A stretch of 64,000 nt of DNA from Aristolochia californica (taxonomy: Eukaryota > Streptophyta > Magnoliopsida > Piperales > Aristolochiaceae): positions 21,209,610 to 21,273,609 of the forward strand of contig JARWKL010000004.1 in assembly GCA_029961685.1 (NCBI GenBank), written 5' to 3'. Each line of letters opens with the position of its first letter. Within the stretch, counting starts at the first letter, position 1. A program made the translations under genes and the position numbers. The notes beneath the pieces were generated by a model. It made no database searches. It was not told where the DNA came from and saw only the letters and a list, made by a program, of their open reading frames with translations. Positions 40,345 through 53,515 of this stretch are shown in pieces.

Positions 40345-41180
40345 TGACCTTTGGATCCATACCTTTTAAAGAGAATAACCATAAATTGTCAAGTGAACGA
40401 GAAGTAGGATATTTACCTGACTCAAACAAGCCATTATTTTGCCCATTTACAAAAAGCTGACCTAACGATCATACATGATTGTAAAGTGATTAATCATGCG
40501 TAACGGGCTATTTTTTTGTAAGGAATGACATATGGATTGGGAATCAACACTTTAGTTAAAAATCCCCTGCCTCCCCCTTTTCCCTACGACTACAAAACCT
40601 GATAAAAAACTAAAAAGAGTAAACAATCCCTAAAAATTACAGGCAGTTTTTGGAATTATCTCTCGCTACATTTGTGCATTGTGCATTTCCATTTAGCTGT
40701 TTACTTTTTTCTTAAATCAAAACTTGAGTTTTCACTATCCCTTCATCTCGTAACAAAAAAAGATAAAAGGGAAAAATAGATCACAAAAAAATGAAATTTT
40801 TAGATTTTATGTATGGAAAGAATTTAAAGAAATAACAAATGTAAGTAAAGTAAATTTATTCACATAGAACAAATGAACATAAAAGTTTTGTTATCACTGT
40901 TTGGGAAATTTCACTAGTTCAACCCTAATAGCTTGGAATTTTATAAGAAAGAGATTTTTCTACACATGTTTTAAAAAATGGATATACATATTTCAAACAT
41001 GTTAAATATGCAAATGACCCATGGATCCATACCATTTAAAGTGAATAACATTAAATTCTCAAGTAAACGTGCGGTGGGATATTTTCTTTAGCCAAACAAG
41101 CCACTATTTGTCTCATTTACAATAAGCTGACCTAACGATCATAGATGATTGTAATGTAATTTATATTTCGTAACGGGCAA
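40345..41180 (-). repeat. Three-monomer-offset duplication, copy 2
   Basis: This is the partner of 38330-39160. Its right-hand end is a switch point: after about 41160-41200 the unit stops resembling the 39010 unit and instead resembles the 39679 unit, sharing for example GGATTAGGAGTCAACACTCA and CATTTTATATGTATAC. The unit landmarked at 41023 is therefore a mosaic of two earlier units. Confidence 0.8.
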
Positions 41181-42141
41181 TATTTTTGTAAGGAATGACC
41201 TATGGATTAGGAGTCAACACTCAGCTAAAAATCCCCTGCCTCCCCCTTTTCCCGATGATTGCAAAATCTGATATATAAAAACTAAAAAGAGTTTAGAATC
41301 CCTAAAAATTACAGACACTTTTTGGAATTTTCTCTATGTACATTTTTTCATTGTGCATTTCCATTTTATATGTATACTTTTTTCTTAAATCCAAACATAA
41401 GTTTTAACTTTCCCTTCATCTCGTAAACAAAAAATGAGATAAAAAGCAAATCGATCACAACATAATGAAAATTTTAGAGTTTATGTACGTAAAGAATATA
41501 ACGCAATAAAAAAATATAAGTAAAGAAAATTTATTCACACACCACATATAAACACAAAAGTTTTATTATCTAAGTTTGGGAAATTCTACTAGTTCAACCC
41601 TAATAGCTTGGAATTTTATAAGAAAAAGATTTTTCTACACATGTTTTAAAAAATAGATATGCATGCTTGAAACATGTTAAAGATGCAAATGACCTATGGA
41701 TCCAAACCTTTTAAAGATAATATCATTAAATTCCTAAGTGAACGTGCGGTGGGATATTTACCCTAGTCAAACAAGCCATTATTTTTGCCATTTACAAAAA
41801 GCTGACCTTACGATCATAGATGATTGTAAAGTGATTTATCTTGCATAACGGGGTAGATTTTTGTAAGGAATGACGTATGGATTGGGAGTTAACGCTCAGT
41901 TAAAAATCCTTCGCCTCCCCCTTTTCATGATTATTGTAGAACCTAATATATAAAAACTAAAAAGAGTTTACAATCCTAAAAACTTATAGATACTTTTTGG
42001 AATTATCTCTGTCTACATTTTTGCATTATGCATTTCCGTTTTAGATGCATACTTTTTTCTTAAATCAAAACATGATTTTTCACTTCCCCTTCATCTCGTA
42101 AACAAAAAAAAAGATTAAATGCAAATAGATCACAACAAAAA

Positions 42142-42241
42142 GAAAATTTTAGAGTTTTGTGTATGAAAAGAATTTAAAGCAATAACAAATGGAAAATTTT
42201 AGAGTTTTGTATATGGAAAGAATTTAAAGCAATAACAAATG
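42142..42241 (-). repeat. 50-bp tandem duplication with two mismatches
   Basis: 42142-42191 and 42192-42241 are direct copies starting GAAAATTTTAGAGTTTTGT. They differ only at GTATGA versus ATATGG. The duplication explains the 725 bp spacing, the longest in the window. It affects the same monomer stretch as the 40-bp duplication at 15241. Confidence 0.93.
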
Positions 42242-43294
42242 TAAGTAAAGAAAATTTATTCACTCACCACAAATGTACACAAAATATTTTTTTTCCAAGT
42301 TTGGGAAATTCCACTAGTTCAACCCTAATAGCTAGGAATTTTAGAAGAAAGATATTTTTCTACACATGTTTCAAAACATGGATTTGCAAGCTTGAAACAT
42401 GTTAAGGATGCAAATGATCTATGGATCCAAACCTTTTAATGGGGATAACATTAAATTCCCAAGTGAACGTGCATTGGGATATTTACCCGAGTCAAACAAA
42501 CTATTATTTTTCCCATTTACAAAAATTTTACCTAACGATCATAGATTATTGTAAAGTGATTTATCATGTGTAACGGGCTATATTTTTTTAAGAAATGACT
42601 TTTGAATTGGGAGTCAACACTAAGTTAAAAATTCCCCGCCTCCCCTTTTCTCGACGATTGCAAAACCTGATATTGAAAAACTAAAAAGAGTTTAAAATCC
42701 CTAAAAATTACAGACACTATTTGGAATTATATCTCTCTACATTTGTGCATTGTGCATTTACATTTTAGATGTTTAAATCAAAACTTGAGTTTTCACTTCC
42801 CCATCATCTTGTAAACAAAAAAAGATATAAAAGGCAAATTGAACACAACAAAAAGAAAATTTTATAGTTTATATATGGAAAGAATTTAAAGAAATAACAA
42901 GTGTAAGTAAACAAAATTTATTGAAACAAAAGAAATTTACACAAAAGTTTTGTTAACCAAGTTTTGGAAATTCCACTAGTTCAACCCTAATATCTCGGAA
43001 TTTTATAAATAAGAGATTTTTCTTCAATTGTTTTAAAAAATGGATATGCTTGCTTGAAATATGTTAAAGATTCAAATGACCTATGTATCCAAACCTTTTA
43101 AAGAGAATAAGATTAAATTCCCAAGTGAACGTGGGGTGGGATATTTACTCGAGTCAAACAAGTCATTATTTTGCCCCATTACAAAAAACTGACTTAACGA
43201 TCATAGATGATTGTAAAGTGATTTATGATGCGTAATGGGCTTAATTTTTCTAAGGAATGACTTTTGGATTGGGAGTCAATACTAAGTTAGAAAT

Positions 43295-43307
43295 CCCCCC
43301 CCCCCCC
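43295..43307 (-). repeat. 13-base poly-C tract (expanded G box, opposite strand)
   Basis: A run of 13 C lies at the C-rich box of a - orientation unit, where neighbours have CCCCCGCCTCCCCC. It is the second clear homopolymer expansion at the same monomer position as the G run at 3857-3884, on the other strand because the array is inverted. Confidence 0.9.
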
Positions 43308-43700
43308 TTTTCCCGACGATTGCAGAACCTGATATATAAAAACTAAAAATAGTTTACAATTTATTAAAATTAAAGACACTTTTTGGAAATATCTCTCTCT
43401 AAATTTTTGCATTGTGCATTTAAATTTTAGATATAGACTTTTTTCTTAAATCAAAAATTGAGTTTTCACTTCCCCATAATCTCGTAAAAAAAAAAAAAGA
43501 GATAAACGCCAAATAGATCACAACAAAAATGAAAATTTTAGAGTTTATGTATGGAAAGAATTTAAAGCAATAACAAATGTAAGTAAAGAAAATATAATCA
43601 CACACCAAAAATGTACACAAAATTTTGTTATCCAAGTTTGGGAAATTCTAGTAGTTCAACCGTAATAGCTCAAAATTTTATAAGAAAGAGATTTTTCCAC

Positions 43701-43773
43701 ACATGTTTTAAAAAATGGTTATGCGTGCTTGAAACATGTTTTAAAAAATGGTTATGCGTGCTTGAAACATGTT
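43701..43773 (-). repeat. 33-bp tandem duplication around the GCATGC-type palindrome
   Basis: 43701-43733 is repeated at 43734-43766, followed by the start of a third copy (ACATGTT). Both copies carry the private GGTTATGCGTGCTTGAA variant. The flanking ACATGTT direct repeats are part of the normal monomer and probably seeded the event. It explains the 708 bp spacing between 43085 and 43793. Confidence 0.93.
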
Positions 43774-45144
43774 TAAGAAGCAAATGACCTCTGGACCCAA
43801 ACCTTTTAAAGAGAATAACATTAAATTCCCAAGTGAATGTACAGTGGGATATTACCAGAGTCAAACAAGCCATTAGTTTGCCCATTTACAAAAAGTTGTC
43901 CTAATAATCATAGATGATTGGAAAGTGATTTATCATGCCTAACGGGCTATATTTTTGTAAGGAATGACTTATGGATTGGGAGTCAACACTCTGTTAAAAA
44001 TCCCCCGCTTCCCCCTTTTCCCGACATTTGCAAAACCTGATATTTAAAAACTGAAAAGTGTTTACAATCCCTAAAAATTATAGACACGTTTTGCAATTAT
44101 CTCTCTCTACATCTGTTCATTGTGCATTTCCATTTTAGATGTATACTTTTTTCTTAAATCAAAACTTGAGTTTTCACTTTCCCTTCATCTTGTAAACTAA
44201 AAAAGAGATAAAATGCAAATTGATCACAACAAAATGAAAATTTTAGAGTTTATATATGGAAAGAATTTAAAGCAATGACAAATGTAAGTGAATAAAATTT
44301 ATTCACACACCACAAATGAACACAAAAGTTTTGTTATCCAAGTTTGGGAAATTCCACTAGTTCAACCCTAATAACTCGGAATTTTATAAGAAAGAGATTT
44401 TTCTACACAAGTTTTAAAAAATGGATTTGCATTCTTGAAACAAGTTAAAGATGCAAATGACCTATGGATCAAAACCTTTTAAAGAGAATAACATCAAATT
44501 CCCAAGTGAATGTGCGGTGGAATATTTACTAGAGTCAAATGAGTCATTATTTTCCCCATTTACAAAAAGCTGACGTAACGATCTCAGATGATTGTAAAGT
44601 GATTTATCATGCGTAACGGGCTATATTTTTGTAAGGAATGACTTATGGATTGGGAGTCAACACTCAGTTAAAAATCCCCCACCTCCCCCTTTTCCCGACG
44701 ATTGTAGAACCTGATATATAAAATCTAAAAAGATTTTTCAATCCCTCAAAATTACAGACAATTTTTGGAATTTATCTCTCTCTACATTTCTGCATTGTGC
44801 ATTTCCATTTTAGATGTATACTTTTTTCTTAAATATAAACTTGATTTGTCACTTTCCCTTCTTCTCGTCAGCATAAAAAAAAAAAGATAAAAGGCAAATA
44901 GATCACAACAAAATAAAAATTTTAGAGTTTATGTATGGAAAGAATTTAAAGCAATAACAAATGTAAGGTAAGAAAATTTATCCACGCACCACAAATGGAC
45001 ACAAAATTTTTGTTATCCAATTTTGGGAAATTCCACTAGTTCAACCCTAATAGCTCAAAATTTAATAAAATAGAGATTTTTCTACCCATGTTTTAAAATA
45101 TGGATATGCATGCTTGAAACTTGTTAAAGATGCAAATGACCTTT

Positions 45145-45784
45145 GGATCCAAACCTTTTAAAGAGAATAACATTAAATACCCATGTGAACGTGCGGTGGG
45201 ATATTTACCCGAGTCAAACAAGCCATTATTTTGCCCATTTACAAAAGCTGACTTTACGATCATAGATGATTGTAAAGTGATTTATCATGCGTAAAGGGCT
45301 ATATTTTTGTAAGGAATGACTTATGGATTGGGAGTCAACACTCAGTTAGAAATTCCCCGCCTCCACCTTTTCCCGATGATTGCATAACCTGATATATAAA
45401 AATTATAGACACTTTTTGGAATTATCTCTTTCTACATTTGTACATTGTGGATTTAAATTTTAGATGTATACTTTTTTCTTAAATCAAAAGTTTTCACTTC
45501 CCCATCATCTCGTAAACAAAAAAAGAGATAAAAGGCTATTAGATCACAACCAATGAAAATTTTAGAGTTTATGTATGGAAAGAATTTAAAGCAATAAAAA
45601 ATGTTAGTAATTAAAATTTATTCACACACCACAAATTTACACAAAAGTTTTGTTATCCAAGTTTGGGAAATTCCACTAGTTCAACCCTAATAGCTCGGAA
45701 TTTTATAAATAAGAGATTTTTCTTCACATTTTTTAAAAAATGGATATGCAAGCTTGAAACATGTAAAATATGGAAATTACCTAT
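45145..45784 (-). repeat. Shortened monomer (640 bp)
   Basis: About 31 bases are missing near 45400. GATATATAAAAA runs directly into TTATAGACAC, skipping CTAAAAAGAGTTTACAATCC. TAAAAA is present at both edges in intact units, so this is a deletion between short direct repeats. Confidence 0.85.
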
Positions 45785-48700
45785 GGATCCAAACCTTTTA
45801 AAGAGAATAACATTTAATTCCGAAGTGAACTTGCGGTGGAATACTTACATGAGTCTAACAAGCTATTATTTTGCCCTTTTACAAAAAACTGAGCTAACGG
45901 TCAAAGATAATTGTAAAGTGATTTATCATGCGTAACGGGCTATATTTTTATAAGGAATGACTCATAGATTTGGAGACAACACTCAGTTAAAAATCCCCCG
46001 GCTCCCCCTTTTCCCGACGATGCAGAACTTGATATAAAAACAAAATAGAGTTTACAATCCTTAAAAATTAGAGAAAATTTTTGGAATAATCTCTCCCTAC
46101 ATTTGTGCATTGTGCTTTTACATTTTAAATGTATACTTTTTTCTTAAATCAAAATTAGAGTTTTCATTTCCCCTTCATCTCGTAAACAAAAAAAGAGATA
46201 AAACCAAAATAGATGACAACAAAATAAAAATTATAGACTTTATATATAGAAATAATTTAAAGGAATAACAAATGTAAGTAAAGAAAATTTCACAAATGAA
46301 AAAAAAAGTTTTGTTATCTAAGTGCTGGGAAATTCCACTTGTTCAACCCTAACAGCTCAGAATTTTATAAGAAAGAGATTTTTTTATAAATGATTTAAAA
46401 AATGGATAAGCAAGCTTGAAACATGTTAAAGATTCAAATGACCTATGGATCCAAACCTTTTAAAGAGAATAACATTAAATTCCCGAGTGAACGTGCGGTG
46501 GGATATTTTCCCGAGTCAAACAAGCCATTAATTTTTCCATTTACAAAAAGCTGACCTAACGATCATAGGTCACCGTAAAGTGATTTATCATGAGTAATGG
46601 GTTATATTTTTGTAAGGAATGACTTATCGATTGGGAGTCAACAGTCGGTTAAAAATCCCTTGCCTCCCCCTTTTCCCGACAATTGCAGAACCTGATATAT
46701 AAAACATAACAAGAGTTTACAATCCCTAAAATTTACTGACACTTTTTGGATTTATCTCTCTCTACATTTGTGCATTGTGCATTTAAATTCTAGATATATT
46801 CTTTTTTCTTAAATCAAAACTTGAGTTTTCTCTTCCTCTTCATCTCGTAAACAAAAAAAGAGATAAAAGCCAAATAGATCACAACAAAATGAAAATTTTA
46901 GAGTTTATGTATGGAAATAATTTAAAGCAATAACAAATGTAAGTAAAGAAAATTTATTCACACACCACAAATCTACACAAAAGTTTTTTTATCCAAGTTT
47001 TGGAAATTCCACAGGTTCAACCCTAATAGCTCGGAATTTTATAAGAAAGAGATTTTTCTACACATGTTTTAAAAAATGGATATGCTTGCTTGGAACATGT
47101 TAAAGATGCAAATGACCTATGGATCCATACCTTAGAAAGAGAATAACATTAAATTCCCAAGTGAACGTGCGGTGGGATATTTACTCGTGTCAAACAAGCC
47201 ATTATAATGCCCACTAAAAAAAAGTTGACCTAACGATCATAGATGATTGCAAAGTGATTTACCATGTATAACGGGCTATATTTTTCTAAGGAATGACTTA
47301 TGGATTGGGAGTCTACACTCAGTTAAAAATCCCTCGCCTCTCCCTTTTCTTGATGATTGTAGAACCTAATATATAAAAACTAAAAAGAGTTTACAATCCC
47401 TAAAAATTACAGAAACATTTTTCGAATTATCTTTCTCTAAATTTGTGCATTGTGCATTTCAATTTTAGATGTATCATTTTTTCTGAAATCAAAACTTGAG
47501 TTTTCACTTTCCCTTCATCTCATAATCAAAAAAGGAGATAAAAGGCAAATACATCACATCAAAATGAAAATTTTAGAGTTTATGTATGGAAAGAATTTAA
47601 AGCAATAACAAATGTAATAAATAAAAATCTATTCACACACCACAAATGAAAAAAAAAAAATTTGTTATCCATGTTTTCGGAAATTCCACTTGTTCAACCC
47701 AAATAGCTCGGAATTTTATAAGAAACAGATTTTTCTACACATGTTTTGAAAAATGGATAAGCTTTCTTGAAACATGTTCAAGATGCAAATGACCTATGGA
47801 TCCAAACCTTTTAAAGAGAATAACAATAAATTTCCAAGTGAACGTGCGGTGGGATATTTACCTGAGTCAAACAAGCCATTATTTTGCCCATTTACAAAAA
47901 GTGACCTAACGTTCATAGATTATTGTAATGTGATTTATCATGCGTAACGGGCTATATTTTTGTAAGGAATGACTTATGGATTGGGAGTCAACACTCAGCT
48001 AAAAATCCCCCGCCTCCCCTTTTTCCCGACGATTACAGAACCAGATATATAAAACATAAAAAGATTTTACAATCCCTTAAAATTACAGACACTTTTGGCA
48101 ATTATCTCTCTCTACCTTTGTGCATTGTGCGTTGTGCATTTACATTTTACATGTATATTTTTTTCTTATGTCAAAACTTGAGTTTTCACTTTGCCTTTTG
48201 TAAACAAAAAAGGAGATAAAAGCCAAATAGATCACAATAAAACAAAAAATTTAGCCTTTATGTATGGAAAGAATTTAAAGCAATAACAAATGTAAGTAAA
48301 GAAAATTTATTCTCACACCACAGATATACACAAAAGTTTTGTTATCCATGTTTGGGAAATTCCACTAGTACAACTCTAGAGTTCGCAATTTTAAAAGAAA
48401 GAGATATTTCTACACATGTTTTAAAAAATGGATATGCATGCTTCAAACATGGTAAATAGGAAAATGACATATGGATCCAAACATTTTAAAGAGAATAACA
48501 TTAATTGCCAAGTGAACGTGCGGTGGGATATTTACTCGAGTCAAACAATCCAATCTTTCGCCCATTTACAAAAGTTGACCTAACATTCATAGATGACTGT
48601 AAAGTGAGTTATGATGCGTAACAGGCTATATTTTTGTAAGGAATGACTTATCGATTGGGAGTCAACACTTGTTTAAAAATTCCCTGCGTCCCCTTTTTTT

Positions 48701-50499
48701 CGAGGATTGCAGAACCTGATATATAAAACGTAAAAAGAGTTTACAATCCCTAAAAATTATAGAAACTTTTTGGAATTATCTCTCTCTTCAATTTTGCTTT
48801 TTGCATTTACATTTTAGATGTATACGTTTTTCATAAATCAAAAGTTGAGTTTTTACTTTCCCTTCATCTCGTGAACAAAAAAAGAGATAAAAACCAAATA
48901 TATCACAACAAAATGAAAATTTTAGAGTTTATGTATGGAAAGAATTTAAAGCAATAACAAATGTAAGTAAAGAAAATTTATTCACACCCCACAAAAGAAC
49001 ACAAAAGTTTTGTTATCCAAGTTTAGGGAAATTCCACTAGTTCAACCCTAACTGCTCCGAATTTTATACGAAAGATATTTTTCTACACATGTTTTAAAAA
49101 ATGGAAATGCATGCTTGAAACATGTTTAAGATGCAAATGACCTAAGGATCCAATCCTTTTAAAGAGAATAACATTAAATTCCCAAATGAACGTGCGGTGG
49201 GATATTTACTGGAGTCAAACAAGCCATTATTTGTCCCATTTAGAAAAATCTGACCTAACGATCATAGATGATTGTAAACTGATTTATCGTGCATAACGGG
49301 CTATATTTTTGGCAGGAATGACTTATGGATTGGTAGTCAACACACAGTTAAAAATCCCATGCCTCCCCCTTTTCCTGATGATTGTAGAACCTAATATATA
49401 AAAACCTAAAAGGGTTTACAATCCTTAAAAATTACAGAAATTTTTAGGAATTATCTCTCTCCTCATTTCTGTATTGTGCATTTCCATTTTAGATCTATAC
49501 TTTTTTCTTAAATCAAAACTTGAGTTTTCACTTTCCCTTCATCTTGTATACAAAAAAAGAGATAAAAAGCAAATAGATCACAACAAAATGAAAATTTTAG
49601 AGTTTATGTATGGAAAGAATTTGAAGCAATAACAAATGTAAGTAAAGAAAATTTATTGACACACCACAAATGATCACAAAAGTTTTGTTATCCAAGTTTG
49701 GGAAATTCCACTAGTTCAACCCTAATAGCTCGGAATTTTATAAGAAAGAGATTTTTCTACGCATGTTATAAAAAATGGATATGCACGCTTGAAACATTTT
49801 AAAGATGCAAATGACCTATGGATCTAAACCTTTTAAAGAGAATAAAAATAAATTCCGAAGTGAACGTGCACTGGGATATTTACCCAAATTAAGCAAACCA
49901 TTTTTTTGCCCATGTAGAAAACGCTGACCTAACGAACATAGATGATTGGAAAGTGATTTATCATCTGTAATGGGCTATTATTTTGTAAGGAATGACTTAT
50001 GGATTGGGAGTCAACACTCAGTTATAAATCCCCCGCTCCCCCTTTTCACGACGTTTATAGAATCTGATATATAAAATCTAAAACGAGTTTACAATCCATA
50101 AAAATTACAGACACTTTTTGGAATTATCTCTCTCTAAATTTGTGCATTGTGCATTTCCATTTTAGATGTATACTTTTTTCTTAAATCAAAACTTGAGTTT
50201 TCACTTTCCCTTCATCTCGTAAAAAAAAGAGATAAAAGGCAAATAGATCACAACAAAATGAATATTTTAGAGTTTAATTATGGAAGGTATTTAAAGCAAT
50301 AACAAATATAAGAAAAGAAATTTTTTTCACACACCACAAATGAACAAAAAAATTTTGTTAACCAAGTTTGGGAAATTCCAACAGTTTGACCCTAATAGCT
50401 AGGAATTTTATAAGACAGAGATTTTTCTAAGCATGTTTTAAAAAATTGATATGGAAGCTTGAAACATGTTAAAGATGCAAATAACCTATGGATCTAAAC

Positions 50500-51770
50500 C
50501 TTTTAAAGAGAATAACATTAAATTCCCAAGTGAATGTGCAGTGGGATATTTACTCGAGTCAAATAAGCCATTATTTTCCCATTTACAAAAAGCCGACCTA
50601 ATGATCATAGATGATTGTGAAGTGATTTATCATGCGTAACGGGCTATATTTTTGGTAGGAATGACTTATGGATTGGGAGTCAACACTCAGTTAAAAATCC
50701 CCTGCCTCCCCCTTTTCCCAACGATTGTAAAACCTGGTATATAAAACCTAAAAGAGTTTACAATCCTTAAAAATTACAGACACTTTTAGGAATTATCTCT
50801 CTCCTCATTTCTACATTTTGCATTTCCATTTTACATCTATACTTTTTTCTTAAATCAAAACTTAAGTTTTCACTTTCTCTTCATCTCGTATACAAAAAAA
50901 GAGATAAAAGGCAAATAGATCACCACTAAATGAAAATTTTAGTATTTATGTATGGAAAGAATTTAAATCAATAACAAATGTAAGTAAAGAAAATTTATTC
51001 ACACACCACAAATGACCACAAAAATTTTGTTATCCAAGTTTGGGAAATTCCACTAGTTGAACCCTAATTGCTCGTAATTTTATAAGAAAGATATTTTTCT
51101 ACTCAAGTTTAAAAAAATGGTTATGCATGCTTGAAACATGTTAAAGATGAAAATGACCTATGGATCCAAATGTTTTAAAGACACTAACATTAAATTCCCA
51201 AGTGAACGTGCGGTGGGATATTTGACCGAGTCAAACAAGCCATTATTTTGCCCATTTACAAATAGTTGACCTAACGATTATAGATGACTGTAAAGTGATT
51301 TATCCTACATAATGGCTATATTACTGTAAGGAATGACTTTATGGAATGGGAGTCAACACTCAGTTAAAAATCCCCCACCTCCCCCTTTTCCCAACGATTG
51401 TTGAACCAGATATATAAAAACTAAAAATAGTTTATAATCCCAAAAAATTACTGACACTTTTTGGAATTATCTCTCTCAACATTTGTGCATTGCGCCTTTT
51501 CATTTTAGATGTATACTTGTTTCTTAAATCAAAACTTGAGTTTTCAATTTCCCTTCATTTCGTAAACAAAAAAAGAGATAAAAAGCAAATAGATCACAAC
51601 AAAATGAAACTTTTAGAGATTATTTATGGAAAGAATTTAAACCAATGATAATTGTATGTACAGAAAATTTATTCACACAAAACAAATGAAAACAAAAGTT
51701 TTGATATCCAAGTTTGGGAAATTCCACTAGTTCAAGCCTAATAGCTCGGAATTTTATAAGAAAGACATTT
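50500..51770 (-). repeat. Two-monomer block, copy 1 of three
   Basis: This block matches 54870-56145 at an offset of about 4,372 bp. Its second part also matches the block at 52680-53490. Shared rare variants include GGTAGGAATGAC, CTTTTAGGAATTATC, CTCTCCTCATTTCT, CACCACTAAATGAAAATTTT, ACCCTAATTGCTC, CATAATGGCTATATTA, TTTATGGAATGGGAGTC, ATGAAACTTTTAGAG and AACCAATGATAA. Confidence 0.82.
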
Positions 51771-51835
51771 TTCTACGCATGTTTTAAAAAATGGAAATGC
51801 ATGCTTGAAACATTTTAAAGATGCAAATGACCTAT

Positions 51836-52276
51836 GGATCTTAACCTTTTAAAGAGAATAACAATAAATTCCCAAGCGAACGTGCAGTGGGAAATTTAAC
51901 CGAGTTAAACAAGCCATTATTTTGCCCATGTAGAAAACGCTGACCTAACGATCATAGATGATTGGAAAGTGATTTATCATGCGTAAGGAGCTATATTTTT
52001 TTGTAAGGAATGACTTATTGATTGGGAGTCAACACTCAGTTAAAAATCCCCCACCTCCCCCTTTTCCTGACTATTGTAGAACCTGTTATATAAAATCTAA
52101 AAAGAGTTTACAATCCCTAAAAATTACAGACACTTTTTGGAATTATCTCTCTTTACATTTGTGCATTGTGCATTTCCATTTTAGATGTATACTTTTTTCT
52201 TAAATCAAAACTTGAGTTTTCACTTTTCCTTCATCTCGTAACCAAAAAAAGAGATAAAAGGATCCAAATAACCTAT
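51836..52276 (-). repeat. Strongly truncated monomer (441 bp)
   Basis: About 233 bases are missing at 52255-52270. GAGATAAAAG joins directly to GATCCAAATAACCTATGG, so the segment from GCAAATAGATCAC through GGATATGCATGCTTG is gone. TAAA(A)G is near both edges. This is the largest single deletion in the window. Confidence 0.88.
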
Positions 52277-52927
52277 GGATCCAAACCTTTTAAAGAGAAT
52301 AACATTAAATTCCCAAGTGAACTTGCGGCCGGATATTTACTCGAGTCAAAGAAGCAATTATTTTTCCCATTTACAAAAAGTCGACCTAACGATCATAGAT
52401 GATTATAAAGTCATTTATCATGCGTAACGGGCTATATTTTTTAAAGGAATGACTTATGGATTGGGAGTCCTCCACCTTTTCCCGACGATTGCAAAACATG
52501 GTATATAAAAACTGAAAAGAGTTTACAATCCCTAAAAAGAACAGGCACTTTTTGGAATTATCACTATCCACATTTGTGCGTTGTGCATTTTAATTTTACA
52601 TGTATACTTTTTTCATAAATCAAAACTTGAATTTCCACTTTACCTTCATCTCGTAAAAAAATAAAAGAGATAAAAGGCAAATAGATCACCACTAAATGAA
52701 AATTTTAGAGTTTATGTATGGAAAGAATTTAAAGCTATAACAAATGTAAGTAAAGAAAATTTATTCACACACCATAAATGAACACAAAAATTTTGTTCTC
52801 CAACTTTCAAAAATTCTACTAGTTGAACCCTAATTGCTCGGAATTTTATAAGAAAGAGATTTTTCTACACAAGTTTTAAAAAATGGATATGCATGTTTGA
52901 AACATGTTAAAGATGCAAATGACCTAT
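52277..52927 (-). repeat. Shortened monomer (651 bp) lacking most of the C-rich box
   Basis: At about 52469 GGGAGTC joins CTCCACCTTTTCCC. AACACTCAGTTAAAAATCCC and half of the C-rich box are missing. Confidence 0.8.
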
Positions 52928-53490
52928 GGATCCAAATGTTTTAAACATACTGAAATTAAATTCCCTAGTGAACGTGCGATGGGATATTTACCCAAGTCAA
53001 ACAAGTCATTATTTTGCCCATTTACAAAAAGCTGACCTAAAGATTATAGATGACTGTAAAGTGATTTATCCTGCATAATGGCTATATTATTGAATGGCTA
53101 CTTTATGGAATGGGAGTCAACACTCAGTTAAAAATCCCCCGCCTCCCCCTTTCCAGACGATTGCTGAAACAGATATATAAAAAATAAAAATAGTTTGTAA
53201 TCCCAAAAAATTAAAGACACTTTTTAGAATTATCTCTCTCTACATCTGTGCATTGTGCATTTCCATTTTAGATGTATACATTTTTTCTTAAATCAAAACT
53301 TGAGTTTTCAGTTTCCCTTCATTTCGTAAACAAAAAAAGAGATAAAAGGCAAATAGATCTCAACAAAATGAAACTTTTAGAGTTTATGTATCGAAAGAAT
53401 TTAAACCAATGATAAATGTATGTAAAGAAAATTTATTCACACACCACAAAATGAACACAAAAGTTTTGATATCCAAGTTTGGGAATTCTC
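52680..53490 (-). repeat. Two-monomer block, copy 2 (partial and truncated)
   Basis: This copy carries the CACCACTAAATG, ACCCTAATTGCTC, CATAATGGCTATATTA, TGGAATGGGAGTC, ATGAAACTTTTAGAG and AACCAATGATAA variants of the block at 50500-51770. It is broken on the right by a deletion of about 82 bp near 53495, and the unit to its left is itself shortened. Confidence 0.75.
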
Positions 53491-53515
53491 CTAGTTAAAG
53501 ATACAAATGACCTAT
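52928..53515 (-). repeat. Shortened monomer (588 bp)
   Basis: About 82 bases are missing near 53495. CTAGTT joins AAAGATACAAATGACC, so the stretch from CAACCCTAATAGCTC to CTTGAAACATG is lost. GTT is shared by both edges. Confidence 0.85.

Larger units (their letters stand above)
13359..41700 (-). repeat. Subfamily A domain of the - array
   Basis: Units here read AATTCTCAAGTGAACG after the landmark and TAGCTTGGAATTTTAT before it, the reverse complement of the A-type bases. Most also have GCAAAACCTGATATA beside the C-rich box. Occasional units depart from this, for example an AATTCCCTAGTG form near 16880. The domain holds about 43 units, among them a four-monomer and a three-monomer segmental duplication. 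The transition to B-type bases falls between the units landmarked at 41698 and 42423. Confidence 0.7.

Noticed and set aside
43670..43885. Minus-strand frame with an apparent protein repeat (HNHFLKHVSST, twice).
   Set aside because: The peptide repeat is the translation of the 33-bp DNA duplication at 43701-43766, which happens to be a multiple of three. Nothing else supports a gene.
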